Assembly (NCBI RefSeq): GCF_002980575.1
Contig: NZ_PVBS01000001.1
Span: 1,302,001 to 1,366,000, forward strand
Source of the DNA: Sphingobacterium gobiense
GTDB taxonomy: Bacteria; Bacteroidota; Bacteroidia; Sphingobacteriales; Sphingobacteriaceae
Reading direction: 5' to 3'
DNA: 64,000 bases
Shown: positions 35,777 through 45,061 of the stretch, one piece after another
Layout: every line of letters starts with the position of its first letter
Position numbering within the stretch: the stretch's first letter is position 1
Notes under the pieces: generated by a model
Seen by the model: the letters and a program-made list of their open reading frames with translations, nothing else
Told to the model about the DNA's origin: nothing
The model's database searches: none
Program-made: the position numbers and the translations under genes

Positions 35777-36303
35777 ATGATAATAGAAGTTGAAATAATA
35801 AACCAACCTTATTCCGGAGAATACGCTGAAAGGATTTACGATAATGAAGGTGTATGGAATTCTCAAGGCTGGACTTTTGTCAAGTTCACAAATGAAGACT
35901 ATTCAGAATGGTGTGGGCAATTCCGTGGTTTTCCGGGAAAAGCTGTAATATCGACGATCAATAATATTATTTTAGTTTTAACTTCCGATTATTTATATCA
36001 GCTTGAAACAGAAACAGGAATCTAACAGAATTGGAAAATCAGCCTTCGCACAACAACTTGACGGTAGCACCAAATGGGGATTTTATTATTGCTGACTATT
36101 ACAACATTGAAAAAATTACGACAAGCATAAGGCAGAAAGTGCCAATCGAAAGCCCAATTCAAATGGATTTAATCGAATTTAAAGAGTGGTATGAAAACCT
36201 ATTAGAATTTACATGCGAAGAATTTCTAAATTGGGATAGGCATTTGACGATGACTTATAATTGCGATAGTAACTCAATAGATATAAAAGAGGACCTACGA
36301 TAG
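35777..36303 (+). pseudogene. Single gene split by a frameshift
   Basis: The first part, MIIEVEIINQPYSGEYAERI to YLYQLETETGI, ends at a stop at 36023-36025. Removing one base there lets the sense run on as LTELENQPSHNNLTVAPNGD, FIIADYYNIEKITTSIR, ending DIKEDLR. Together they would give about 175 residues (NEDYSEWCGQFRGFPGKAVI is the clearest motif). The type is familiar from Bacteroidota accessory regions but has no assigned function. Confidence 0.65.
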
Positions 36304-36652
36304 ATTTATGAACAAAAAAGTGATGAGCAACCGACAATACAATCAAATCAGCCGTCTCGTGAAGATAATTAATTCATGGAACTTAATCCCTGGAGCGTCA
36401 ACGCATGAATTTGACACAATGGCCAATAAGATATTAAGCCATCTACAAAAGGGTGCGGATCTCGAAAAAATTCAAAACATCATCGCAAGTGATCTAGTAG
36501 CTATTTATGGTTTTTATAATTACGAAATTGATGCTACAGCTTTTGCTCAAGAAATCGTTGACTGGTGGGTATTGGAGCAAAGCGTTTAAAAAACAATATG
36601 ATAAACCCTAAGTCTTATCATAATAAAGGATGTGTTTTATAAAAAGAGGTGA
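36283..36652 (+). repeat. 370-bp direct repeat, copy 2
   Basis: Partner of 28308-28676, about 8 kb away in the same orientation. The similarity ends just after AAAAAGAGGTGA; beyond it the sequences are unrelated. Confidence 0.9.
36308..36589 (+). CDS. Duplicated 93-residue protein (copy 2)
   Basis: Same 93-residue helical protein as at 28333, differing at about six positions (for example EKIQ for EKVQ and WVLEQSV for WVLDENV at the end). Most changes are at the C-terminus, as expected if an immunity-type protein is diverging. The frame that follows (from 36630) starts with the same FIKRG codons but then has no recognisable protein sense. Confidence 0.7.
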   Translation: MNKKVMSNRQYNQISRLVKIINSWNLIPGASTHEFDTMANKILSHLQKGADLEKIQNIIASDLVAIYGFYNYEIDATAFAQEIVDWWVLEQSV

Positions 36653-36761
36653 TGGAGTTATTAGTTGTAATATTTTCTTTTTTTATGATCTAGCCCGCAT
36701 TTGCTATAGCCGATGTTGTGCGATCCTCTCCGTATTATTTATCTTCAATTATATTTCAAAT

Positions 36762-37319
36762 TTATGTCTCCATTGCTCCTTTATTTCTATTTATAATATT
36801 CCGCAGTCGAGGTCGATTATAACGTTGAATTCCAATTGGGTAAACATTAAGTACTAAGTTTAGAAAAAATAGCCATAATGACTGTAAGGCTCCATATCTA
36901 AACGCCACTACAAAATTGAAGATTAATACGATAAAAAATATAATTAAATGCCCAAATTCCGATTGTCGAGTTCTATACTCCAATTGTTTTAATGCATCCA
37001 AGTTCTTTTTTACAGGATTGGAAGCTTTGTTGAGTTTCTCCCAACCAACCCATACTAAAATCTTTCTAAACACATCTACCCCATACCATTTATAAATCTT
37101 TCCGTCAATCTCCCATTTTTTAGAATTATAATAAGGCGATATTAATCTTGGTCTGAAGGTCTCAGTGATGTATAAAATACCCATCATCAGCATGAAGTTT
37201 AATACCCATGCAAATAGAAAAGAATATAGGCCTTGCCAGAGAGCTACCGCTACCACGGTAAATACAACAAACAATAAGACGAAACAAACTTTTAAATATT
37301 TACTCATAGCTATCTTCAT
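36762..37319 (-). CDS. CrtO-like membrane acyltransferase-family protein
   Basis: 185 residues with four hydrophobic segments (about 8-28, 33-53, 122-140 and 145-162). The middle YNSKKWEIDGKIYKWYGVDV and LEYRTRQSEFGHLIIF, and the end NVYPIGIQRYNRPRLRNII, resemble the family that includes glycosyl-4,4'-diaponeurosporenoate acyltransferase CrtO (N-P-x-x-x-QRYNRPR ending). No carotenoid genes are near, so the substrate is unknown. Start could also be MSKYLK five residues in. Confidence 0.5.
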   Translation of the reverse strand: MKIAMSKYLKVCFVLLFVVFTVVAVALWQGLYSFLFAWVLNFMLMMGILYITETFRPRLISPYYNSKKWEIDGKIYKWYGVDVFRKILVWVGWEKLNKASNPVKKNLDALKQLEYRTRQSEFGHLIIFFIVLIFNFVVAFRYGALQSLWLFFLNLVLNVYPIGIQRYNRPRLRNIINRNKGAMET

Positions 37320-37442
37320 TTGCTTCCACAGTCAAAAAACCACGCACTAAAGTAGTTATAAACCGGTTAATCGAAAAACTCACTGTCATCGAAAGTATAC
37401 AAAGAGTTACCGTGATAACTACTTACTCGATCGACTCTTTCA

Positions 37443-37634
37443 TTAAAAAAATGGGTCCAAAATATATTTGAAGAATACATTTCTTTCACTTGGTCCGTGG
37501 TACGTTGAAGTGGAGAGTTCGTTGAAAAAGCTATTTAGAATATTCCGTAACTTCTTTGTCAAGACCTCATCAATTGATTCAATCTGAATAACCTCCCCTA
37601 CTCTCGTCTTGCCAATCCTTTGCGAAAACTTCAT
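37443..37634 (-). pseudogene. AbiJ N-terminal (AbiJ_NTD4-type) fragment
   Basis: 63 residues: MKFSQRIGKTRVGEVIQIES, IDEVLTKKLRNILNSFFNE. This matches the opening of proteins with the AbiJ_NTD4 domain, found in abortive-infection-type proteins about 250-300 residues long. The frame ends after FKYILDPFF and no C-terminal domain follows, so it is a leftover. Confidence 0.6.
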
Positions 37635-37983
37635 TTTATTTTATGTAGATAGTTTATTAGTAGATACCGTTTGAATGTTTTTAAAATTAGTGACAGCGAG
37701 TTCTCTTCCTCTTTCTACTGCGGCCTCATACCGCGGCTCTTATGCTTCTACTTGCTTTTCTCGAGCTTTGTCTTTCTTCCGAAAAAAATTGAACATCATA
37801 ATTGTGTTTAGTTGATTTTCTAAGATAATAAAAAAGACGAAGTTATAAAATTTCGCGCCCAAGCTGGTACAACAACGAAAGACCGCATTCGGCATTAGGA
37901 AACCTGACGGCGATAGAATTCCTGTTGAAATATGGAAAACTCCCAACGCTCAATAGACTTAAAGGTAAAAATCGGTCATGCAT

Positions 37984-38292
37984 CTACAAGATAGCACCAG
38001 GAGGAATAAGGAACATACCCATCGCTGTAAATATAAGGAGAGTTATGATTAGAATACTCCATAAATAATACACCGCGCCTCCGAATTTATAAGTTAAGAT
38101 TAAAGTTTGAATTGAACCGATACTCAAACTTATTAGCATTAACCAATTCCAGACCTCCAAAACAGTTGATGCTATGTGAATATCATCAATAATCGAATAA
38201 ATCATTTCTGTTCTAAACAAAATCGTGATTAAAAAGGAAATGACACCGAAAGCTAGGTTCAGCTTATAGAATCGCTTTGATTTATTGTTCAT
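37984..38292 (-). CDS. Unrecognised small membrane protein
   Basis: 102 residues with three hydrophobic segments (about 12-28, 45-66 and 75-96). No family recognised. The interval 37635-37983 on its left contains only a short frame (MMFNFFRKKDKAREKQ) that I do not trust. Confidence 0.5.
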   Translation of the reverse strand: MNNKSKRFYKLNLAFGVISFLITILFRTEMIYSIIDDIHIASTVLEVWNWLMLISLSIGSIQTLILTYKFGGAVYYLWSILIITLLIFTAMGMFLIPPGAIL

Positions 38293-38429
38293 GTGGTTTT
38301 TCCGGTCAACGTTTTATAAGTGGGATAATGGGTTTGCAGAGTAACGTAGGACCTTTTAAATCACGATACGGTGTAGAAGAGAGTAAAGTAGTGCTAGAAC
38401 AAATGAAAAAGCCCAGTATGTGTACCGCA

Positions 38430-38741
38430 TTAAATAGTGTTATTGAATATATCTAAAGCAGTCGCATTGAATTGACCTTTACGAACAAGATCTTCAATAA
38501 TGGGGAGAAATTCACGTAATCCCGTTATTTGAATACCCGATGGTACAACTCCTGTATTTAAATAAAATAAAAAATCGCCCACATGTTTTCTATAATAAGT
38601 TAGTCCATTGTCGTCTTCATTTCGCTTTAGCCTAAGATAGCGTGCATCCAACTGCTGGACTTCCTTTGGAACCTCCGTTATTAGCGTAATATAATCCGCA
38701 TCCTTATACTTTGAAATGAAATCGCTTAAATTGTAATTCAT
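38430..38741 (-). CDS. Unrecognised small soluble protein
   Basis: 103 residues beginning MNYNLSDFISKYKDADYITL, with a coherent alpha/beta text and LREFLPIIEDLVRKGQFNAT near the end. Size and setting fit an immunity-type protein, family not recognised. It is divergent from the DUF6161 gene. Confidence 0.55.
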   Translation of the reverse strand: MNYNLSDFISKYKDADYITLITEVPKEVQQLDARYLRLKRNEDDNGLTYYRKHVGDFLFYLNTGVVPSGIQITGLREFLPIIEDLVRKGQFNATALDIFNNTI

Positions 38742-38840
38742 AATTTCTGTCTTTTATGCTACCCGCAAACGAAGATAATAATTTTAGAAATGTTCGATTT
38801 ATTAAAAGCTAAAATGGGTGCTTTAAAACGTCGATAGATA

Positions 38841-38871
38841 TTGTGCCGTTGCAAAGTTTTTAGTATTTTTA
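38841..38871 (+). promoter_or_regulatory. Candidate promoter for the DUF6161 pair
   Basis: TTG at 38841-38843 and TATTTTTA at 38864-38871 (one mismatch to TAnnTTTG) with a 20-bp gap; the DUF6161 start lies 20 bp beyond. Confidence 0.4.
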
Positions 38872-38890
38872 TAGTGTTAACTAATTAGAT

Positions 38891-40165
38891 ATGGCCTTAT
38901 CCCTCAAAGAAGCACGAGATATTATCTCAAATTCTCCATTTGTAAAGGAAATAAATGATTTGACTTGTACGATATCTTACCCCTACTTGAATATGCAATT
39001 TGAATTAAAGGGACTGTATAATATATACAAGTATTTTTACGAGCAATTTGTCGGATGGGAAAACTTAAAAAAAGAGAATCCAGGCTATGTATTCGATCAT
39101 AGCCATCAATACTACAGGAATGTACTGGCTGCTTTGCAACAATTTATAAAACGGGAACTAGTAAATAGCAATACTTCACCGAAGACTTTGCTTCCTCTGT
39201 TCAGCCGAAATGTCCAAAGTCTCATTAGAAATCAACGCGGCAGCTATCCATTTCCGTTTGATTCTCCGGAAGCAGATTTCTTGACAGGACTTCAATCAAA
39301 AAGCCCTGATCTCGCTGGATCGGCATTTAATTATTTGACCGGTATCAATCAAAATAGAGATAACTCATCTTCGCTTGAGGGTGCTATTATGGCGTACGAA
39401 TTCAAAAACCAAGATAATTCCGCCATTTTCAATCGTCGTATTAAAGAAAAAAAATCATTGGATAGATTGAGGTCTAGATTTGAGAGTCTGTCTAATGAGT
39501 ACCAAAATGAGTTAACAGTATATATAGCCAAGTTAAAGGAGGATTTTCACATTCACACCTCAGAACTAGAGGAATTCAAAAATGCCAAAGAAAAATCAAT
39601 TACCGATTGGTTTATTACAAAAAAGGGCGAAATAGAATTCTTTATAGCGGAAGCCAAAAATGATATCGAAAATATACAAGCGAGTTACCGTGATAAATTG
39701 AAGCTGGAAGAACCCATTAAATACTGGGCCGATAGAGCAACGGCGTTAAGGGAAAAAGGCAACTGGTTATTAGGAGGAATTATTGGTACCTCACTCCTCT
39801 TTGCCGTCGGTGTATATTTCTTATTATGGCACACCCCGGCCGATATGCTGGAATCTATTTTCGATGGTGATAGAACCGCCGCTATTCGTTGGTCATTAGT
39901 TTTCGTTATTTTTGTATCTATATTTTTCGTGGTAGCCAGAGCTTTTTTAAAATTTATGTTTAGCAATTTTCACCTCGCCCGAGACGCCGAAGAAAGAGAA
40001 AAGCTAACTTATCTTTATCTATCCATGATCGAAAAAGGAGCACTGGACGAAGAAGAACGGAAAATAATTCTTCAGTCTTTATTTAGTCGATCTGATACTG
40101 GTTTGTTAAAAGAAAATTCTTCGCCGACAATGCCGAATGTTGGTGGTTTAATTAGTAGACAATAA
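38891..40165 (+). CDS. DUF6161 membrane protein
   Basis: 424 residues. The N-terminal half is soluble; residues about 190-270 form a long helical/coiled part (ELTVYIAKLKEDFHIHTSEL); then KYWADRATALREKGNW, two membrane helices (about 293-312 and 335-356) and FHLARDAEEREKLTYLYLSM, which is the DUF6161 hallmark. DUF6161 proteins occur in accessory regions and have no proven role. The next gene starts 16 bp later, so the two form a unit. Confidence 0.75.
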   Translation: MALSLKEARDIISNSPFVKEINDLTCTISYPYLNMQFELKGLYNIYKYFYEQFVGWENLKKENPGYVFDHSHQYYRNVLAALQQFIKRELVNSNTSPKTLLPLFSRNVQSLIRNQRGSYPFPFDSPEADFLTGLQSKSPDLAGSAFNYLTGINQNRDNSSSLEGAIMAYEFKNQDNSAIFNRRIKEKKSLDRLRSRFESLSNEYQNELTVYIAKLKEDFHIHTSELEEFKNAKEKSITDWFITKKGEIEFFIAEAKNDIENIQASYRDKLKLEEPIKYWADRATALREKGNWLLGGIIGTSLLFAVGVYFLLWHTPADMLESIFDGDRTAAIRWSLVFVIFVSIFFVVARAFLKFMFSNFHLARDAEEREKLTYLYLSMIEKGALDEEERKIILQSLFSRSDTGLLKENSSPTMPNVGGLISRQ

Positions 40166-40181
40166 TGGGGTAAAAAACAAC

Positions 40182-40964
40182 ATGAATAAATTTTATAGGT
40201 GCAATAATTTCGTTTTGATTCTGTTAGGCATTGCAATCAGTGCTTTTGGTATTATGATACCCATTTTATATACCAATAATGAAGTCGATGGCACAAATGT
40301 CAGCAATTCTATTCAGTTTCTTACTTTACTGGTTGGAATCGCAACAATTGCGTATGTTATTAAAACATTCGAATTACAAAGAAAACAAATTGAAGATAAC
40401 AACCGGAATACAGAATTTAATAGAGTATTGGATATAACATATCGTCAATTAGACATTACCAAGGATAGATTAAAAGAATTGGATGAACTGTCTGTAAGCT
40501 TAATAGAGGTAATTAGAACCCGAGATGACTTATTTGAGAATCAACCCGGTTTTAGAAAATATTTATATAATCTTACCGCTCAAACCTATTTTTATAAACG
40601 GCTTTTGAACAAATCGTATTTGTCCTATAATGACAAACAATTCGTTTTCTTGGTATTCTACGATAACATACCTCCAAGCATCTTGCAACTAACATTCCAT
40701 ATACAAATCTTAATCAAAACGGCGACTAAAGGCGGAAAATCAATGGAAGGGTTATATAGGACCTTTTTAGCAGAAAGACAATTTGCAGAAATATTGCAAG
40801 GTAAAGAAGTGGGAAAGCTTAAGAAAGCAATATGGAAAAATAAAACAAATATTCCCACTGTCGAGGATTTAATTGAATTTCCTAGAACATTTAAAGAATT
40901 TAAAGAATTGATTAATTTGTTTACTCTATATGACGTCCTCGAAAAACGGCGGAATATAAACTGA
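40182..40964 (+). CDS. Membrane partner of DUF6161, putative Abi-type
   Basis: 260 residues: two N-terminal membrane helices (about 11-31 and 42-62), a coiled segment (LQRKQIEDNNRNTEFNRVLD), then a helical soluble domain. The layout of two helices, QRKQIEDN coil and helical domain resembles putative phage abortive-infection (putAbiC-like) proteins, but the sequence match is loose. Sixteen bp after DUF6161, same strand. Confidence 0.55.
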   Translation: MNKFYRCNNFVLILLGIAISAFGIMIPILYTNNEVDGTNVSNSIQFLTLLVGIATIAYVIKTFELQRKQIEDNNRNTEFNRVLDITYRQLDITKDRLKELDELSVSLIEVIRTRDDLFENQPGFRKYLYNLTAQTYFYKRLLNKSYLSYNDKQFVFLVFYDNIPPSILQLTFHIQILIKTATKGGKSMEGLYRTFLAERQFAEILQGKEVGKLKKAIWKNKTNIPTVEDLIEFPRTFKEFKELINLFTLYDVLEKRRNIN

Positions 40965-41071
40965 GTCCGCTCAACAGGTGTCAACGCTTAATAGCAGCTC
41001 ATATTGTGTTCAACTTGATTCAGAACGAATTGCGTTCGAAATTGGAGCAACGAAATAAAACTGACCGTTGA

Positions 41072-41100
41072 GCTTTAAAGTGGCACAAATCGAACTGTGA
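41072..41100. mobile_element. Solo IS21 end fragment
   Basis: AGTGGCACAAATCGAACTGT matches the end-repeat units of the IS at 14599-17218 (TGGCACAAATCGAACCGTA). No transposase sequence accompanies it. The interval 40965-41275 holds nothing else recognisable. Confidence 0.55.
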
Positions 41101-41275
41101 TATGCACTGTTTAATATCTTACTTGTATCTTTAACAATCTCCGCTATGGACAACCGGAAAAGATATCTGATAAATATGCTGAAATCCATTTTTTTATTGA
41201 TAGTCGTTATGTAACTTTAAGAACCAATCAAAACTATCATATTAACAATATAACACATAAGAATAACATAGCTAA

Positions 41276-42442
41276 ATGAATAATATAAATATCTTCGTCA
41301 GTTCAACGTGTTATGACTTATCGCAGATAAGAGTAGACCTATCCGAATTTATTACAAATTCGGGACATAATCCCATTCTCTCGGAATTCGAGAATTTCCC
41401 CATATCGCCTGAACTAAATACTATTGAAAATTGTATCAAGATAGTAAAGGAAAATGCTGATATTTTAGTACTGATCGTTGGTAACAGGTATGGAAATATA
41501 ATAAATAATGGCAAATCTATTACAAATAATGAATTCCTCGTCGCTCGACAAAAGGGTATTCCAATTTTTTGTTTTATTGATAAAAAAACTTTAAATGCTT
41601 TGAGCTTCTGGAATACTAACAAAGACGGAGATTTTTCAAGTTTTGTAGATAATGTGCAGATATTCGATTTTATTGAAGAAATAAGAAACAACTCGAAAAT
41701 TTGGACTTTCCCATTTGAAAAAGCACAAGATATAATCAGTACTTTGAAAGTTCAGTTATCTTATTTATTTAAGAAAAGTCTGAGCATCAAGAATATCTTC
41801 GACAAAGATGTCGAAGATATTTTCAAACTTAATATATCAGAAAAATCACTTAAGATACTTTTAGACAAAAGTGAAACACATGAATATTCGTTCCTCGCAC
41901 AAATTCTTGTTGATGAAATAAAAAAGAAAGAATTTCTAAAAAACGATATTCAATATTCTATTTTGACTGAGCCAAAACATTTTGTAAGTGATTTTGGAGA
42001 AATTCCCAATTGGGCACAAGAGAGACTTTCCACTGTGATGAAAATAATTGAAGGGGTTAATAATATAATATCTAGTGCATTACCTAAATTCTTAGGAGAA
42101 CCTGGAGTTCCAGCAGACTTAAAAGGCCTTTACTATGTTGCGGTAAAATATGCTGAGCTTTATGAAAAAATATTAAATTGGGTTATTATCACAAAAAGCA
42201 CTTACATCGGAAAGGATTTTGAAAGTATAAAACATACTTTATCCGGCCTTATAACTGACTCGGCAGATGCCATATGGAATTTCCCGTTCGAAGTTCAAAA
42301 ACAAATTGAGGATGCGAACCAAAAACTGCTCTTAGGGGAAGAAGAAAACATCAAAATAACCCTTACTCTTACTTTAAAGATTGACGAAAAAGCACTTGAT
42401 AATTTCAACAAGACTTTAGATGAACTTAATAAATACATCTAA
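41276..42442 (+). CDS. DUF4062 protein
   Basis: 388 residues. The N-terminal 120 residues carry the DUF4062 pattern: NIFVSSTCYDLSQIRVDLSE, LSEFENFPISPELNTIENCI, ADILVLIVGNRYGNII and SITNNEFLVARQKGIPIFCF. DUF4062 is a TIR-like alpha/beta domain often placed at the front of NTPase or effector proteins in defence systems. Here the C-terminal 220 residues are helical and unknown. Single gene with room for its own promoter. Confidence 0.82.
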   Translation: MNNINIFVSSTCYDLSQIRVDLSEFITNSGHNPILSEFENFPISPELNTIENCIKIVKENADILVLIVGNRYGNIINNGKSITNNEFLVARQKGIPIFCFIDKKTLNALSFWNTNKDGDFSSFVDNVQIFDFIEEIRNNSKIWTFPFEKAQDIISTLKVQLSYLFKKSLSIKNIFDKDVEDIFKLNISEKSLKILLDKSETHEYSFLAQILVDEIKKKEFLKNDIQYSILTEPKHFVSDFGEIPNWAQERLSTVMKIIEGVNNIISSALPKFLGEPGVPADLKGLYYVAVKYAELYEKILNWVIITKSTYIGKDFESIKHTLSGLITDSADAIWNFPFEVQKQIEDANQKLLLGEEENIKITLTLTLKIDEKALDNFNKTLDELNKYI

Positions 42443-42454
42443 TTTCCTCCGTTT

Positions 42455-42506
42455 TTGCCCCTACGCTAGTGCACGTGCCGCACGTGCTCGGTGGTGTAGC
42501 GAGGAG
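42455..42506. repeat. GC-rich hairpin element
   Basis: CTACGCTAGTGCACGTGCCG followed by CACGTGCTCGGTGGTGTAGC: GCACGTG and CACGTGC form a perfect 7-bp stem, framed by CTACGC/GTGTAGCG arms. It stands out from the AT-rich surroundings directly after the DUF4062 stop. A REP-like element or terminator-like structure. Confidence 0.45.
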
Positions 42507-42544
42507 CAAACAATAAGCTGGAACTAATGAAAGAGAGCCGAATA

Positions 42545-42623
42545 TGATATAAGAAACGGCTAAAAAGATATTACTGCTATTGGGCGTTGATGAATCTTCA
42601 ATTGAAAAAATTATGGCTAGATA
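42545..42623 (+). pseudogene. Short gene remnant
   Basis: An open stretch reads ETAKKILLLLGVDESSIEKI followed by MAR and a stop, without a usable start. It looks like the piece of a helical protein. Low confidence. Confidence 0.25.
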
Positions 42624-42738
42624 ATCCTCTCCTAATATTGTTCTACAAATGAAAAAATAATTAGGGTTGCTAATCTAGCCGATATTCTCTACTTTTAGGA
42701 TAAGAATAATACTATCTACATTCAAATCGGCTGAAGTT

Positions 42739-42987
42739 ATGAAGAATATGCCATTAACTGAATTAAGCACCGAACAACTCGTCAAGAATAAAAGAATAAC
42801 CAGCATTATAACCGGTTCTTTGGCGGGTATCCTTATCATCTTGTTTGTCCAGTCAATACACGCCTGGGCAACCGAAGGTTATCCATCTGCAATTGCAATA
42901 CCAATTGCCCTATCACCTACCGTGTTCATTTATCTGAAAAAAATCAAGGAGATTAAAAGGGAGTTGGAAATGCGGGGGAAGTTTTAA
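42739..42987 (+). CDS. Small membrane protein, two helices
   Basis: 82 residues: charged opening (LTELSTEQLVKNKRIT), two membrane helices (about 23-43 and 52-66), and a basic tail KKIKEIKRELEMRGKF. No function known to me, although small proteins of this pattern are common in Bacteroidota accessory regions. Confidence 0.55.
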   Translation: MKNMPLTELSTEQLVKNKRITSIITGSLAGILIILFVQSIHAWATEGYPSAIAIPIALSPTVFIYLKKIKEIKRELEMRGKF

Positions 42988-43017
42988 GCGATGAAGGATA
43001 ACAAGCAAGTTAAATAA

Positions 43018-43155
43018 ATGAACATTTTTTTCTTACCCTCATACGCAATCAATAAAACACAGATATGTTTTGACGATATAGGATGGGAAACATTGCACAT
43101 CTCTTCAGAGTGGGCTGAAGACCTATCAATGTTCAGATCGCATCTCACTCAATGA
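43018..43155 (+). CDS. 45-residue frame, possibly a gene remnant
   Basis: ATG at 43018 reads MNIFFLPSYAINKTQICFDD and ends SMFRSHLTQ. Protein-like, but short and unrecognised; it might be the front of a clipped gene. It ends 27 bp before the next membrane-protein gene. Confidence 0.3.
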   Translation: MNIFFLPSYAINKTQICFDDIGWETLHISSEWAEDLSMFRSHLTQ

Positions 43156-43181
43156 AAAGAACACTAATTTTGTAGGAAGAA

Positions 43182-43787
43182 GTGATGAAAAACTATGACA
43201 ATTTAGTACTCGTAATAGCAGTTGCAATACTTGGTTTTTTTGGAGGTATTGCATTTGTAAATAATTGGCTGGTTCTAAATAAGCACTATCCGGAAGTTGG
43301 GATGTTTGACGTCCCCTTTAAGGCAGATGTATGGGGTACTGTAAGTGATTGGGCAATTGTTCTTATTACAATACTAACAGCCCGTTATCTAGTAAAAACA
43401 TTCATTGAACAGAAGAATATTAACAAGGCAAGCTTGTTGCCGATATTTAAAATAAAGCAACAACCAGTTTGGGATAGTAAAAGAGGTTGTTCGATTATGA
43501 GAATCCTACTAGTAAAAAATACGGCATATTATATTGCTCCGAGTCGTTCTTATGGAAAATTTCTTTTAGATCCTGCGGGATTTCCACTCATTATGTACCT
43601 CGCCGAATCAGAATCTTTTGAAATTGAATGTTCTGGGATATTACCTTCTGGAACAGTGCCAACTATTGTTACCTTAATGCGCTTTTCTTTCAAAGATGTA
43701 TCTGGAAACACATATTTTCAAGAAATCACGTATCATAGATGGAGACAAGAGTATTCGCTAAGCGTACCGCAAGCTAAAATCGAATAA
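43182..43787 (+). CDS. Unrecognised membrane protein
   Basis: 201 residues with two membrane helices (about 7-27 and 52-72) and a soluble C-terminal beta-rich domain of about 120 residues. Its first bases (GAAGTGATGAAAAACTATG) resemble those of the broken gene near 33560. No family recognised. Confidence 0.55.
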   Translation: MMKNYDNLVLVIAVAILGFFGGIAFVNNWLVLNKHYPEVGMFDVPFKADVWGTVSDWAIVLITILTARYLVKTFIEQKNINKASLLPIFKIKQQPVWDSKRGCSIMRILLVKNTAYYIAPSRSYGKFLLDPAGFPLIMYLAESESFEIECSGILPSGTVPTIVTLMRFSFKDVSGNTYFQEITYHRWRQEYSLSVPQAKIE

Positions 43788-43963
43788 TATATTTATTAAC
43801 TAACGTCATGGGTTCATATTCACAATTGACAATAGCAGGCTATCCAATTTTTAGCACTAAGAACAGTTATTTTCGGGAATTACCACAAAAACACTAAAAA
43901 CATAAAAGCTCTTATATTAGCAAAAATGAAAATTGATACAAGTGTTATTAACTTTTCCCTATA

Positions 43964-44746
43964 TTGAGTGATAAACAAAAACAAATGGCTCTAAAAAGAA
44001 TATCAGAGGACACCTTTAATGACTACAACTTTACAAAAACTCCATCATTAATCGGCTTGGTGAGAGAAGAACATTGGTTTTCCGATGATGCCGAAAATCT
44101 GTTAGGTACAGTGCTAATAGATCTTATCGATAAAGATTGGAGTATCGTGATTATGGCATTAGAAGAGGATGGAGAATACCGCTTCACAGACGGAGAAGTG
44201 TCTATAGAAGAAGAAGATGAAGCCATCGACAGGCTAAAAACAAAGATGTCAGCAATCGCAAAAGCTGGAAAAATTGAAAAGGAGCTATATAGTTCAACGT
44301 TATTCGATAGTAAATCACCAATCATAGTCACAGACATCAATGAAGAAATAAAAAAATTCTTCAAAAAATACCCACAGAGACTGTACGACCTTAACCCCAG
44401 GAAGTTTGAAGAGCTGATTGCAAGTATTCTAGAGGACTTAGGCTTTACCGTAGAATTAACCCGAGCTACCAGGGACGGAGGAAGGGATATAATTGCCAGC
44501 ATCCGTAATTCACTCACCAACTTTCTTGCCTATGTAGAATGTAAAAGATATGCGCCGGATAATAAAATTGATGTCGGTATTATCAGGCAAGTTCAAGGCG
44601 TGCAGTATACCCATCGCCCATCAAAAAGTATAATTGTTACAACCAGTTTCTTTACTAGAGATGCCGTAAAAGAAGCTAAATTTATTGAGAACCAACTAGA
44701 CTTAAAGGACTTCAATGATATAAAGAATTGGCTGGAAAAATATTGA
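43964..44746 (+). CDS. Mrr-type restriction endonuclease
   Basis: 260 residues from TTG, or 253 from the ATG at 43985. The C-terminal half is a Mrr_cat nuclease: LNPRKFEELIASILEDLGF, TRDGGRDIIA (catalytic Asp near residue 169), YVECKRYAPDNKID (E-x-K) and IVTTSFFTRDAVKEA. The N-terminal 120 residues are an unrecognised acidic domain and may read the target. Mrr-family enzymes cut modified or foreign DNA. No methylase is adjacent, in keeping with a modification-dependent enzyme. Confidence 0.85.
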   Translation: MSDKQKQMALKRISEDTFNDYNFTKTPSLIGLVREEHWFSDDAENLLGTVLIDLIDKDWSIVIMALEEDGEYRFTDGEVSIEEEDEAIDRLKTKMSAIAKAGKIEKELYSSTLFDSKSPIIVTDINEEIKKFFKKYPQRLYDLNPRKFEELIASILEDLGFTVELTRATRDGGRDIIASIRNSLTNFLAYVECKRYAPDNKIDVGIIRQVQGVQYTHRPSKSIIVTTSFFTRDAVKEAKFIENQLDLKDFNDIKNWLEKY

Positions 44747-44801
44747 CCATTAAAAAACCTCTCCATAATAGACAGAGTTCCAATAAATAAATATATAAAA
44801 T

Positions 44802-44916
44802 ATGATAACCGATAAAGATTTCACGGTCACCTTTTTTTGACGTAAATGTTGGTGACGGCATTTGGAGCAGATATAAATGCAGTCTAATTAATAAGTGCAG
44901 TTTTTTATATGCTTAA
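44802..44916 (+). pseudogene. Metallo-beta-lactamase-fold gene, N-terminal relic
   Basis: An ATG at 44802 reads MITDKDFTVTFF and hits TGA inside a T-run; one T fewer gives FDVNVGDGIWSRYKCSLI, the opening strand pattern of MBL-fold hydrolases (xTFFDVxxGDxI). It stops at 44914 without the HxHxDH motif. The rest of 44747-45061 shows no gene. Confidence 0.4.
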
Positions 44917-45061
44917 TATCATTCAATTAACCCCTTAGTTAATCTAATCTCTAATTGGCTTATCAGACTTCTTTCGAAACTGAATTCGGAAACATTAAGA
45001 TCAGACTTCAGACAAGAATGTCGGTAACAGACCGGCGCAAAAAATATTTTGTTACTGCCCA

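Noticed and set aside
37740..37946. 68-residue minus-strand frame
   Set aside because: Only the last 19 residues look protein-like; no supporting signal.
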